From Chryseobacterium sp. MYb7 (GTDB taxonomy: Bacteria; Bacteroidota; Bacteroidia; Flavobacteriales; Weeksellaceae), in the NCBI RefSeq assembly GCF_002979455.1, contig NZ_PCOU01000039.1, forward strand, positions 1 through 39,391: a stretch of DNA of 39,391 bases, in the 5' to 3' direction. Shown here piece after piece: positions 10,201 through 16,863 of the stretch; the first letter of the stretch is position 1, and every line of letters starts with the position of its first letter. The position numbers and the translations under genes were made by a program. A model generated the notes under the pieces. The model had not been told where the DNA came from and ran no database searches. It saw nothing but the letters and a program-made list of their open reading frames with translations.

Positions 10201-10415
10201 TCTGCATACTCTTTTGCTGAGAAATTTCCCAGCCAGGATAAAATTCTTTCCTTCATCTCGTTTGCAGCCTTATTGGTGAAAGTCAGAGCGAGAATATTCC
10301 TGATCGACTGTTGTTGATTAGGATAACGGAGACAGATCATCAGAAGCCTTTGTACCAGGGCGTAAGTTTTCCCGGATCCGGCAGAAGCATTGATGACTGT
10401 GTAAGAATTTTGCAT
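7275..10415 (-). CDS. UvrD/RecB-family helicase-nuclease (AddA-like)
   Basis: This 1046-aa protein has superfamily 1A helicase motifs in order. Walker A is ASAGSGKT (residues 10-17) and Walker B is FDEFQD (D399). Motif III is GDPKQSIYRFRGG, motif V is TIHKSKGLEFPIVF and motif VI is YVATTRPVEQLF. A C-terminal PD-(D/E)XK nuclease core has D1010 and K1012 in VDFKTGE, with an upstream RPDRIL strand. This is the AddA/RecB plan: ATP-driven DNA unwinding coupled to end resection in double-strand-break repair. An AddB-like partner is not adjacent here; in many flavobacteria it is encoded elsewhere. The start has a strong N-terminal match (Walker A within 20 residues), so ATG at 10415 is secure. No signal peptide; cytoplasmic. 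Confidence 0.9.
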   Translation of the reverse strand: MQNSYTVINASAGSGKTYALVQRLLMICLRYPNQQQSIRNILALTFTNKAANEMKERILSWLGNFSAKEYAENTDLKNIQKAFEEQGLKITIDELHHRSKKLLDYVLHNYSTLNIGTIDRFNSRLVRSFSYELGLAKNFNLEIEAEPFLIEAVDKMLDQIGENETISNSFMDYVDYSLENNERINLNKNLYDSAKEFVKDIHYEHLKSNKSFDDANYENIKNTLRKEIVLNKKQSAELAAGSIELFKSRDIDIEDFAQGKNGIGGFFTKVIDFYQQKRAGFPFPTTQEESVINNYKKGASSKSKHKESEIFEILDQLLDNRMKLILLFIETQKKEKILSALLPLKVNKDIQDELQKIEEENDLVLLSKFNILINENLKNEPSAFIYEKVGAQFQHYFFDEFQDTSELQWQNFVPLRDHSVSTEYTSFTLVGDPKQSIYRFRGGESKLMLDIINKKEFSPKEADLLVLKDNWRSARNIVQFNNELYRFHSEGLLEEHKNIFGTDAEQNPKSKMDGRVKVNLIENLTNEEFYQDTSERMRKDIQECLDNGFKFSDITILCRGNFDIFSYSQKLGALKVNYRGEEINIKTISDKGLTLELSNTLKAVIEYLRWELNPKNKHCLIMMMYHLNTLGKIQMPDFTLDMKEILDIEGHEEILQFIQEKYSLQLKQDNFPRFNLYNFIEYYINEFSVENKETDFLLNFLEMLFNFTQNAGASTKEFLKYWDEEASSYTIQASENIDAIQIMTIHKSKGLEFPIVFIPMMNKNRDSEFTNWFDTNENEALKSVNINQFSKNLEAYDDEILFFNTKNSYKNLIDRLCLQYVATTRPVEQLFFYLQKANKTSNNLELLEFLQTKNKEQSDEFDVYEVNPEMLKKYSKDKSSSFKTKNIQDVKNVNEQSTSIKIATPSKNYQVRNEKVRIGLFVHELLSKINTEKDISKVLEGYALEGQITLEEKNEIQLTLQEIVRTYSEFFDEKWEVINEKDIMISENGESHIFRPDRILKGDEGYMIVDFKTGEQKTKDEAQVEGYKNILERLGKKVLKTQIIYL

Positions 10416-10571
10416 TGTTGAAAGAGAATTGAGACTGCAAGTTAGCTAAAATTTAAAAGAATTTTTAACAATTTAATCAACCGATTTAACAGTTTAGAAG
10501 GCAAAAATTAAAAAGAAATATTAAAACACGTTAACTGTGGTTAAACTTATGGTATAAATTAAAAATAATTT

Positions 10572-10579
10572 TAGCTTTG
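10572..10579 (+). promoter_or_regulatory. Candidate -7 box upstream of the three-paralog cluster
   Basis: TAGCTTTG matches TAnnTTTG exactly and lies 18 bases before the GTG start at 10598. No clear TTG -33 element sits 19-21 bases upstream, so this is a tentative call. It would yield a leader of about 12 nt, as for the ferritin gene. Confidence 0.4.
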
Positions 10580-10597
10580 CTTTATAAAAAATAGCCT

Positions 10598-11344
10598 GTG
10601 AAACTTAAACTATTCTTTTTTTTATCTTTTATTTTATGTATCCACACTCATGCCCAAAATTATATTTTTGGAAAAATTATTTCTGAAAGCGGTACTGAAA
10701 TGCAGGATGTAAATGTCATCAACATACGGACTGATGAAATAGTAGTTTCAAACCGGGACGGTCACTTTATGATTTCCGGAAGGCAGGGTGATGAATTAAG
10801 GTTTGTAAAAGCAGGATATGAACGTCTAGCAAAAAAAGTTTCTTTGGAAAATACACAATCTCCGATGAACGTAAGTTTGGTTCGCCAAACCATTCAGATT
10901 CCTGAAGTAGAAGTGAAACAAGGTCTTACCGGAAACCTGAAAATAGATTCAAAGCTTTATAACAAACCTAAAAAAGTGGAAAAGCTGATTAAAGAAATAG
11001 ACCAATATATTGCTCAGAAATCGGATCCGAGAATATTAGCTGCAAGACCTGGGGAATTTGTACAGCCAAAAGGACAGGGATTTTCGATTGGAAAAGTGAA
11101 AAACAAATGGGATGATATTGATTTGATGAAATATATCAGAGCCAGTCTTGGAGATGAGTATTTCACCAGTCTTAAGATAGAAAAACCTCTGATAGATCAT
11201 TTTATTTTTTATGTTTTTGCAGGTGGTTTCGAAAGAAAAAAAATCCTGAAATATGGATTCTGCAGTGATGCAGATCTGAACAGGTTTCAGAGTTTTGTTC
11301 TGACAAGAATTTCATCTTATCGTGCTCCGCAAACTCAAAGATAG
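10598..11344 (+). CDS. Exported carboxypeptidase-regulatory-like protein, paralog 1 of 3
   Basis: This 248-aa protein has a signal peptide (MKLKLFFFLSFILCIHTHAQ) and starts at GTG; no in-frame ATG would give a complete signal. Residues ~22-100 form a CarboxypepD_reg-like beta sandwich: GKIISESGTEMQDVNVIN, VSNRDGHFMIS, GDELRFVKAGYERL. A linker IQIPEVEVKQGLTGNL and a helical C-terminal region with LGDEYFTSL and FIFYVFAGG follow. Both elements recur in the next two genes. In the known family the N-terminal fold is that found in front of TonB-dependent receptors, but no barrel follows here. It is probably periplasmic or outer-membrane-associated; the role is unknown. The next gene begins directly after its stop codon. 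Confidence 0.8.
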   Translation: MKLKLFFFLSFILCIHTHAQNYIFGKIISESGTEMQDVNVINIRTDEIVVSNRDGHFMISGRQGDELRFVKAGYERLAKKVSLENTQSPMNVSLVRQTIQIPEVEVKQGLTGNLKIDSKLYNKPKKVEKLIKEIDQYIAQKSDPRILAARPGEFVQPKGQGFSIGKVKNKWDDIDLMKYIRASLGDEYFTSLKIEKPLIDHFIFYVFAGGFERKKILKYGFCSDADLNRFQSFVLTRISSYRAPQTQR

Positions 11345-12163
11345 ATGGAAATAAAAAATATCAGTAAATGTATTTTTCTTGTACTTTTTTGTATGGCTTC
11401 AGAAATTTGGGCGCAGAAAAAAATATCAGGAAGGGCTATCACCATTAATGAGCTGGATTTAACTCCCGTGCTCATTGTCAATATTTCAAGCGGCAAAAGT
11501 ATCTTAAGTGATATGTCCGGGAAGTTTGAGATCGAAGCAAAAGAAAATGATGAGATCAGATTTGTTAAAGAAGGATATTACCGCATTGATAAAAAGATTA
11601 CGGGAGATGATTTTAATTCTCCGTTGAGTATTATTCTGAAAAAAATGGAGATTCAGATTCCTGAGGTGAAAATAAAATATAAACCTACAGGAAATCTTGC
11701 AAAAGATAACCAGCATTTGAATGAATCAAGAAAAATCCAGTCATTAAAATCTGATTTGGAGAATTATATGAAAAGCCCCCTTTATCAGCCTTTACCCAAT
11801 AATGCCATATCAAAAACTTTTACGGGACATGATTTTAATGCGGGACAGGTAAATGTACTTGGAGTGTTGAGTGCTGTAGCTGGTTTGGTAAATAAAGCAA
11901 CAAAACCTAAAATTACCAAAGCTAATTACAATGAAACTCAGGATTTCCTGAAAAGAGTAAGAAATGAAGTGAATCTGGGATTCCTGAAAAAATACGGAAT
12001 GGGTGAAGAAGAGATTGATGCTTTTCTTCTTTATGCAGATAAAACCCGTTCCCTTGCAAAAAGATTTAGGAAAGATTTTCAGATAAGTGATGTAGAATAT
12101 GAGCTTAAAGTAGCATTCGCGGAATACAGTAAAACGAATAAGCTAGAAGGGGCTAAAGAATAA
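11345..12163 (+). CDS. Exported carboxypeptidase-regulatory-like protein, paralog 2 of 3
   Basis: This 272-aa paralog of the preceding protein has an N-terminal signal ending in EIWAQ. The beta-sandwich module has SDMSGKFEIEAKENDEIRF and VKEGYYRI, and the conserved linker is IQIPEVKIKYKPTGNL. A Gly/Ala-containing middle region (VNVLGVLSAVAGLVNKATKP) is followed by a C-terminal segment with LGFLKKYGMGEEEIDAFLLY, equivalent to the ends of the other two. The ATG abuts the stop codon of the first paralog, so the two are translationally coupled. No catalytic residues are evident. The three copies probably arose by tandem duplication and have since diverged widely in the middle region. Confidence 0.8.
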   Translation: MEIKNISKCIFLVLFCMASEIWAQKKISGRAITINELDLTPVLIVNISSGKSILSDMSGKFEIEAKENDEIRFVKEGYYRIDKKITGDDFNSPLSIILKKMEIQIPEVKIKYKPTGNLAKDNQHLNESRKIQSLKSDLENYMKSPLYQPLPNNAISKTFTGHDFNAGQVNVLGVLSAVAGLVNKATKPKITKANYNETQDFLKRVRNEVNLGFLKKYGMGEEEIDAFLLYADKTRSLAKRFRKDFQISDVEYELKVAFAEYSKTNKLEGAKE

Positions 12164-12176
12164 CTTTTTATAAAAA

Positions 12177-12989
12177 TTGAATTATTTCATTAAAAATATA
12201 GGAGCATTAAGGCAGAGAAAGATTTTTCTTTTCCTTATGATGCTGTGTAGTACTTTTATTTTCTCCCAGCAGACTGTTACAGGACGAATAGTGGATGAAA
12301 CAGGTGAAAACCTAAGTAAAGTAATCGTTATCAATATGTCTACTGACAAAAAAGTATACTCAGATGCAGAAGGAATATTTTCTATTAACGCTAATCCTAA
12401 TGATGAACTGAGATTTGTAAAAGAAGATTTCAAAAGGATATCAAGAAGAGTTCTTACCAATGGTGTTAATTCCCCTTTGTTTATTACTCTTTATATGATT
12501 CCGAAAGATGTAGGTGAAGTTAAGATCGTGAAAAAACTTACCGGAGATCTGGAAACGGATTCGAGGATTGTAGCTAAAGTAGATAAGGGAGAGCAGGTAA
12601 GAGATGCTGTAGGACTTCCGCAACCGGTAGGAAAAATGAGGGAAAAACCAGCAGAAGTGAAAAGTGTTCTTTTACCTATGCTTTTAGGAAACCTGAATGT
12701 TCAGGGTGTGTATGATCTGATCAGTGGGAAAGCAAGAAGACAGAAAAGACAATATAAATATGATGATCTCCAGGAGCACATTGCATGGGTTCGGGAGAGG
12801 ATAGATGATGATTATTTTGTCAATGCAGGGATTCCCGCAGATAGGATTTCAGAATTTATTCAGTTTTCATTCTTGGCAAAACCTCAGGTACGAACTTATG
12901 TAAAAGCAAAAAACCTTTCGGGCGTCATGCTGAGATTGGAAGAAACAGTTCCTCTTTTTATAGAAAGGCTGAAACAGAATCAAAAATAA
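12177..12989 (+). CDS. Exported carboxypeptidase-regulatory-like protein, paralog 3 of 3
   Basis: This 270-aa third member of the cluster starts 13 bases after paralog 2. The start is probably TTG at 12177, because the next ATG (12237) would leave only ten residues before the signal cleavage site at FIFSQ. The beta-sandwich reads GRIVDETGENLSKVIVIN, SDAEGIFSINANPNDELRF, VKEDFKRI; the linker is GEVKIVKKLTGDLETDSR. The C-terminal region has IDDDYFVNAGIPADRISEFI, aligning with the other two. Function is unknown; it is exported. A rare TTG start in the third place of an operon may lower its expression, which is an inference. The longer N-region (MNYFIKNIGALRQRKIF) is compatible with a signal peptide. 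Confidence 0.78.
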   Translation: MNYFIKNIGALRQRKIFLFLMMLCSTFIFSQQTVTGRIVDETGENLSKVIVINMSTDKKVYSDAEGIFSINANPNDELRFVKEDFKRISRRVLTNGVNSPLFITLYMIPKDVGEVKIVKKLTGDLETDSRIVAKVDKGEQVRDAVGLPQPVGKMREKPAEVKSVLLPMLLGNLNVQGVYDLISGKARRQKRQYKYDDLQEHIAWVRERIDDDYFVNAGIPADRISEFIQFSFLAKPQVRTYVKAKNLSGVMLRLEETVPLFIERLKQNQK

Positions 12990-13098
12990 GTTTCTAAGCT
13001 TTCAGCTTTCTGTTTTTAAAATGTTAAAAAAATCTTAAAATATTGGAATAAAAATTGATACAACCTTTATTGTAACAACAACTCAATTCACAAATTTT

Positions 13099-13833
13099 AT
13101 GAACAAAAACATTTTTGCAGTAGCCATAGCGGCGCTAGGTTTCGTAATCGGCCTCGGCTTTTTAGGAAATGCTATTAAAAACAGAAACAAATCTGAAAAT
13201 ACAATCTCCGTTACAGGGCTTGGAATAAAACAATTTACTTCGGATTTGATTACCTGGTCCGGAAGTTTTTCCAAAAATAATGCTGACCTGAAATCCGCTT
13301 ATGATGAATTGGCAACAGACAGAAAAGTGATCAACGATTATTTGCTTTCAAAAGGAATACAACAGAAAGAGATTGTATTTTCTTCCGTAGATATTCAAAA
13401 ACAATTCAGAAGTTATAATGATTCTAACGGAAATTATGTACAGGGAGAATTCTCTGGATATAATCTTACTCAAAAGGTGTCGATTGAAAGTAAAGAAGTG
13501 GGGAAAATAGAAAACCTGTCCAGAAATATTACAGAGATTATCAATCGCGGAATTGAATTTACTTCTTCTTCACCAGCCTATTTTTACACTAAACTGGCCA
13601 CTGTAAAACAGGAAATGATTGCCAGTGCAACAAAAGATGCTAAAGAACGTGCTGAAAAAATTGCAGAAAATTCAGGAAGTAAATTGGGAAATCTGAAGAA
13701 AGCAACGATGGGAGTTATTCAGATTACTGCCCCAAATTCTAACGAGGATTATTCCTATGGAGGAACTTTCAATACTTCTTCCAAGGAAAAAGAAGCCAGT
13801 ATCACCATAAAACTGGAATATGAAGTAAATTAA
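13099..13833 (+). CDS. SIMPL domain-containing protein
   Basis: This 244-aa protein has an N-terminal membrane anchor or signal (residues ~5-26, IFAVAIAALGFVIGLGFLG). The SIMPL (DUF541) fold follows: NTISVTGLGIKQFTSDLITWSG, the DYLLSKGIQQKEIVFSSVDI strand-helix pair and the AKERAEKIAENSGSKLGNL motif near residue 180. SIMPL proteins are periplasmic or membrane-linked and form oligomeric assemblies; the biochemical role in this phylum is not established. It lies 109 bases after the three-paralog cluster on the same strand, with no strong terminator between, so it may be partly co-transcribed. It ends at a bidirectional terminator shared with the convergent acetyltransferase gene. Confidence 0.88.
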   Translation: MNKNIFAVAIAALGFVIGLGFLGNAIKNRNKSENTISVTGLGIKQFTSDLITWSGSFSKNNADLKSAYDELATDRKVINDYLLSKGIQQKEIVFSSVDIQKQFRSYNDSNGNYVQGEFSGYNLTQKVSIESKEVGKIENLSRNITEIINRGIEFTSSSPAYFYTKLATVKQEMIASATKDAKERAEKIAENSGSKLGNLKKATMGVIQITAPNSNEDYSYGGTFNTSSKEKEASITIKLEYEVN

Positions 13834-13849
13834 TCAAAAATATAAACAA

Positions 13850-13878
13850 AAAACGCCGGAAAATAATTCCGGCGTTTT
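13850..13878. terminator. Bidirectional terminator
   Basis: aaaacgccggaa (13850-13861) pairs perfectly with ttccggcgtttt (13867-13878) over a 5-nt loop. It sits between convergent genes and serves both strands. Confidence 0.92.
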
Positions 13879-13883
13879 ATATT

Positions 13884-14396
13884 TTAAGCGTAAACAGTAT
13901 TACAAATTTCGTTTTTAAGCTCTTCCAGATTCTCTGGAGTATAATTAGCAAGCAGCCACAGATTCAAAGATTTTTTCCCTTCTCCATAACTTGGCTGTAC
14001 ATGAGTAGTATCAATCAGGCTAAAATTATTTCTCTGATAAAAAGTATAGCGCCTTGAAGCATCTTCACTCAGCTCCGCTGGTTCAATTTCCAAGATAATA
14101 TTCGGATAACTTTCTGATAAATGATTCATAATATGAGAACCCAGTTTTTTACTTCTGAATGCTTCAAACACTTCAAAATGTTCTACAAAAACAAAAGAAC
14201 TCAGCTCCCAAAGAATGAGATAGCCAATAGCTTCAGATTCATGAATGGCAGACATGAACTTTACATGTGGATTTGAAAATAAACCCTCAAACTGTTTTTT
14301 ATCTCTTTGTTCGTCTACAGGAAAAGTAGTGGTGTAAGAAGTATAGATTTCCTGAACTCTATGATCTTCAGCTGAAGTAATTGGTAAAAATTCCAT
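13884..14396 (-). CDS. GNAT family N-acetyltransferase
   Basis: This 170-aa protein has the GNAT order of elements: an N-terminal strand-helix (ITSAEDHRVQEIYTSYTTTF), the central strand FVFVEHFEVFEAFRSKKLGS with the acetyl-CoA pyrophosphate-binding R-S-K-K-L-G-S loop near residue 80, and the late YTFYQRNNFSLIDTT motif around residues 118-132. It transfers an acetyl group from acetyl-CoA to an amine; the substrate cannot be inferred. It is the last gene of the minus-strand DUF2851-pspC-GNAT group, three bases from pspC, and shares the terminator at 13850-13878. No signal peptide; cytoplasmic. Confidence 0.85.
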   Translation of the reverse strand: MEFLPITSAEDHRVQEIYTSYTTTFPVDEQRDKKQFEGLFSNPHVKFMSAIHESEAIGYLILWELSSFVFVEHFEVFEAFRSKKLGSHIMNHLSESYPNIILEIEPAELSEDASRRYTFYQRNNFSLIDTTHVQPSYGEGKKSLNLWLLANYTPENLEELKNEICNTVYA

Positions 14397-14399
14397 AGT

Positions 14400-14621
14400 T
14401 TATAAATCAAAGACGCTAGGTCTTCTGGTGATGAAAATATCTTTAATCCAAAGTGTAAATGCCAATCCCAGATAGATCAGGAAGAAAAAACCGGCTGTGG
14501 CAAAAGTAGAGTAGATGAAGAAGATTCTCAGCTTAGATACGGGAATCCCCAGCTTGGCACCCATTCTTGTCAGTACACCAAACCACTCTCTTTCCATTTT
14601 ATGACGGATATTACTCAGCAT
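14400..14621 (-). CDS. PspC domain-containing membrane protein
   Basis: This 73-residue PspC-like protein begins with a short amphipathic N-terminus. The conserved GAKLGIPVSKLRIFFIYSTF motif follows, then a membrane segment (residues ~35-56, FIYSTFATAGFFFLIYLGLAFTL), ending in a polar tail. PspC domains are linked to the phage-shock membrane-stress response, but small PspC proteins in Bacteroidota occur without the rest of the Psp system, as here. It is tightly coupled to the GNAT gene (3 bases). The reading frame stays open upstream of the ATG for 29 codons. That stretch encodes a remnant of a DUF2851 C-terminus and not part of PspC, so ATG 14621 is kept as the start. Confidence 0.85.
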   Translation of the reverse strand: MLSNIRHKMEREWFGVLTRMGAKLGIPVSKLRIFFIYSTFATAGFFFLIYLGLAFTLWIKDIFITRRPSVFDL

Positions 14622-14630
14622 TTCCAGATT

Positions 14631-14690
14631 GTTATTTAAAAGTTTAAATCCAATACTGCAAGGTAAGGAATTTTTTTGATACAGGTTTTT
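14631..14690 (-). pseudogene. Remnant of a second DUF2851 C-terminus
   Basis: Read on the minus strand, this stretch encodes NLYQKNSLPCSIGFKLLNN. The intact DUF2851 protein ends in NCETKNCLACGIGFKLLKE; N, KN, L, C and IGFKLL coincide (11 of 17 positions). At DNA level the 20 bases at 14635-14654 equal 14722-14741 exactly. The remnant lost its stop codon and reads on in frame towards pspC; the frame is closed upstream by TAG at 14709-14711. It looks like the end of an older DUF2851 gene whose body is gone. Confidence 0.7.
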
Positions 14691-14714
14691 CTCGTAGGTC
14701 TCTATTATCTACGC

Positions 14715-15971
14715 CTATTCTTTTAAAAGTTTAAATCCAATGCCGCATGCCAGGCAGTTTTTTGTTTCACAATTGGTTTTATGATGATAGATCATACTTT
14801 GGCTTTCTAATGCATTAGCAACTTCCAGTCCCAGTTTTTTCCAGCCTGTAATGATGGTATTTTTCTCAGCAGAAATAGATTTGTACAGTTCAATAATTTC
14901 ATCTGTAATTTCTTCGTGGTGATATCTGTGATAAGCATATTTTAAAGGAAGCACTGTGTTTAAAATAAGTAGATCAATAAATTCTTTGCTCAATGTTTTA
15001 GGGTGTACTTTGGAAATATTTCCAAAATTAAAATGAGAATTCCAATATTCAGAGGCTTTTATAGAACCGAAGATATTGTACAACTGATCAGCATTTTTGG
15101 CTTCCATGATTTTTGAGAATAAATTCTGATGTTTGTAAAGATCTGCCAATTGAGAAAGGCGGATTGTTGGAAAATTGGGAGGTCTTAAACGTAAAAATTT
15201 GGGATGAAAAGTAAGATCTGGAATAGAAAACTTGGCTTTAATGAATTCAAATTCTCTTTTCCAAATCTTCATTTGATCGTCCTGTGGCTCATTAAGCCAG
15301 CCTGAAATCCCAAACAATAAAGCTTCATGCTGAATAGGATTCTGACGGATTTTATTAATGATGCTATAATCTATACTTTCAGCAATCTGCCGGAAAATAT
15401 GAGCATTGACTTTTAAACCAAATGAATAAGCAAAGCTGTGAAATAAAACAGCTTCAAAATTATTTTTATAATGACTTAAACTCTGCTCAATTTCTGAAGA
15501 TTTCTCATCCAGCTTTTTCAGAATATTTTCTTCATGAAAATTGACCGGGATTTTTTCTGTATCGAATATGTTTTCACAGGCGATAAATTCTTCTTCGTCA
15601 ACAAATTTTTCATATTTCCGGACAATATTTTCATCTGTATAATCTTTAAGTTCCAAGGTAGGAACATGTTTTCCGGTAAGTTCATGAATATCTATATCGT
15701 GAAGAAAAACTACATGGAGAATGATATTCTGATAATTGGGGTCCTGGGAATGATTATGGAAAATCCAGTCTGAAGAGCGGATATGCAGTTCGATATTTCC
15801 CGCGAGAAGTAAGCTGTTTACTTTGATTTTAGCATCCAGAAAATCAGGGCCGGCATTTTTATTCCATTTTCCAAAATGGATGATTTCAACGGAATTCCCT
15901 TCAATATCCTTGAAGTCAAAATGTTTGAAAATCTTATAGTTCCAAAGATATTGAAGTAGTTTTTCCGTCAT
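14715..15971 (-). CDS. DUF2851 family protein
   Basis: This 418-aa protein of a family widespread in Bacteroidota has an unknown role. Recognisable family features are the N-terminal LLQYLWNYKIF, the AGPDFLDAKIKVNSLLLAGNIELHIRSSDW region (residues ~35-70) with H residues resembling a metal or nuclease-like site, and a cysteine-rich C-terminus (C-x5-C-x2-C just before IGFKLL). No signal peptide. It now heads the DUF2851-pspC-GNAT group. Its first 13 codons and upstream bases are duplicated at 25984-26025, and its last ~17 codons have a diverged duplicate at 14631-14690. This intact copy may therefore have arrived with the island to its right rather than being the original gene. No consensus promoter is evident upstream. 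Confidence 0.85.
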   Translation of the reverse strand: MTEKLLQYLWNYKIFKHFDFKDIEGNSVEIIHFGKWNKNAGPDFLDAKIKVNSLLLAGNIELHIRSSDWIFHNHSQDPNYQNIILHVVFLHDIDIHELTGKHVPTLELKDYTDENIVRKYEKFVDEEEFIACENIFDTEKIPVNFHEENILKKLDEKSSEIEQSLSHYKNNFEAVLFHSFAYSFGLKVNAHIFRQIAESIDYSIINKIRQNPIQHEALLFGISGWLNEPQDDQMKIWKREFEFIKAKFSIPDLTFHPKFLRLRPPNFPTIRLSQLADLYKHQNLFSKIMEAKNADQLYNIFGSIKASEYWNSHFNFGNISKVHPKTLSKEFIDLLILNTVLPLKYAYHRYHHEEITDEIIELYKSISAEKNTIITGWKKLGLEVANALESQSMIYHHKTNCETKNCLACGIGFKLLKE

Positions 15972-15975
15972 AAGT
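15934..15975. repeat. 42-bp direct repeat, left copy (DUF2851 5' end)
   Basis: These 42 bases, from ttatagttcc to gtcataagt, cover codons 1-13 of the intact DUF2851 gene and four bases upstream. They are identical to 25984-26025 in the same orientation. Weaker similarity continues to about 16002. The pair brackets the RHS island. Confidence 0.95.
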
Positions 15976-16162
15976 GTAACGTAAATATATTAAAATATTA
16001 TTGTATTTGTTTGGTTCTTATAAAATAATAAGTTTTTATTAATTTAATATTTATGATTTATTTATTTGATTTAGTGAAAGTTGAAACTATAGCTGTTTTT
16101 TTTACTTTATGGTTATTTTTTTCAAAAGTTGAATTTTAAAATTATTTATATCTTAGCTCCAA

Positions 16163-16352
16163 TAATTTTAACGAAACAAGCGTAAGCTGTCGAATTGGTA
16201 TTAGAAAACTGCGAATCTTCTATGACAACCAAATATTGACAGACTTACGCCTATGTACCTATATGGGCATGGGCGAGGTCTTTTTGGTTGTCGGGTTCTT
16301 CGCAGTACCTCTAATACGGATTGACTTTTGCTCCGTGCCTTTCTTTTTTTTA
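16163..16352 (+). ncRNA. Candidate structured RNA with pseudoknot or switch topology
   Basis: Four long complementary pairs lie within 140 bases. A: 16180-16191 with 16238-16250 (12 bp, one bulged A). B: 16198-16204 with 16311-16317 (7 bp). C: 16208-16215 with 16299-16306 (8 bp). D: 16224-16233 with 16283-16292 (10 bp). B, C and D nest into one interrupted helix, while A pairs into the loop of D, giving an H-type pseudoknot or two exclusive folds. A short stem (16248-16252/16265-16269) fills the large loop. A small hairpin (16316-16320/16332-16336) and a T-rich tract follow. A near-consensus promoter precedes it (TTG 16129-16131, TATCTTAG 16149-16156). No ORF explains the conservation-like structure. 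Orientation is inferred from the promoter and T tract. Confidence 0.6.
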
Positions 16353-16863
16353 AATAAAGAAAATTTTTTTTGGTTATGATATAATACGACACGATCTGTC
16401 GCTTTGAAGCGATAGCTTTGTTACTAGAGAAAAAACAATTAAAAAACAACAATATAAAAATTAAAAAATATGAAATTACTTTACTTCCCTTAAAATCAGA
16501 ATTTAAAATACCGTGATTTTACGGATTGTCAAAAAAATAGATAGTGTTTAAGTTTACTGTCGAAAAACAATAACAAATGAGAGAAAAGAAATTATGTTTT
16601 CCTGCTTAATTTCTTGTATGCGCAGTATAAGAAATTTTCCTTACTTCTTTTGTGTAGGGCTTTAAAGCCTAAGGTCTTTGTGACTAATTAAGTAAATCCT
16701 GATTTTTTAATCAGGCTATATCACCATTTTTAAAAATAAGCCAATATGAAAACATTCTATCTATCAGGATAAACTTTTCCTGTCACACTAAGTCATATCA
16801 ATAATCGGTCTATGCCTTATTGAGACTCATTTTAAATCAAAAAATATAAAATCTCAAAAAACA
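16353..16863 (+). other. Long non-coding leader of the RHS operon
   Basis: These 511 bases hold no convincing gene. Visible structures are a tcgctt/aagcga palindrome at 16399-16412, a 12-bp perfect palindrome ggctttaaagcc at 16658-16669 and a cctgatt/aatcagg hairpin at 16698-16715 without a T tract. No TTG-N19/21-TAnnTTTG promoter is evident close to the start at 16864, so transcription of the operon may begin further upstream, possibly through or after the structured RNA region. The sequence is very AT-rich. Confidence 0.5.

Noticed and set aside
16180..16317. Integron attC site or transposon end
   Set aside because: The nested palindromes invite the idea, but no attC core motif and no integrase or transposase are present. 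The crossing helix fits RNA better.
16201..16452. Minus-strand 83-aa ORF over the structured leader
   Set aside because: Its translation is rich in Lys, Arg and Phe without domain or start context, and the four-helix RNA structure explains the constrained sequence better.
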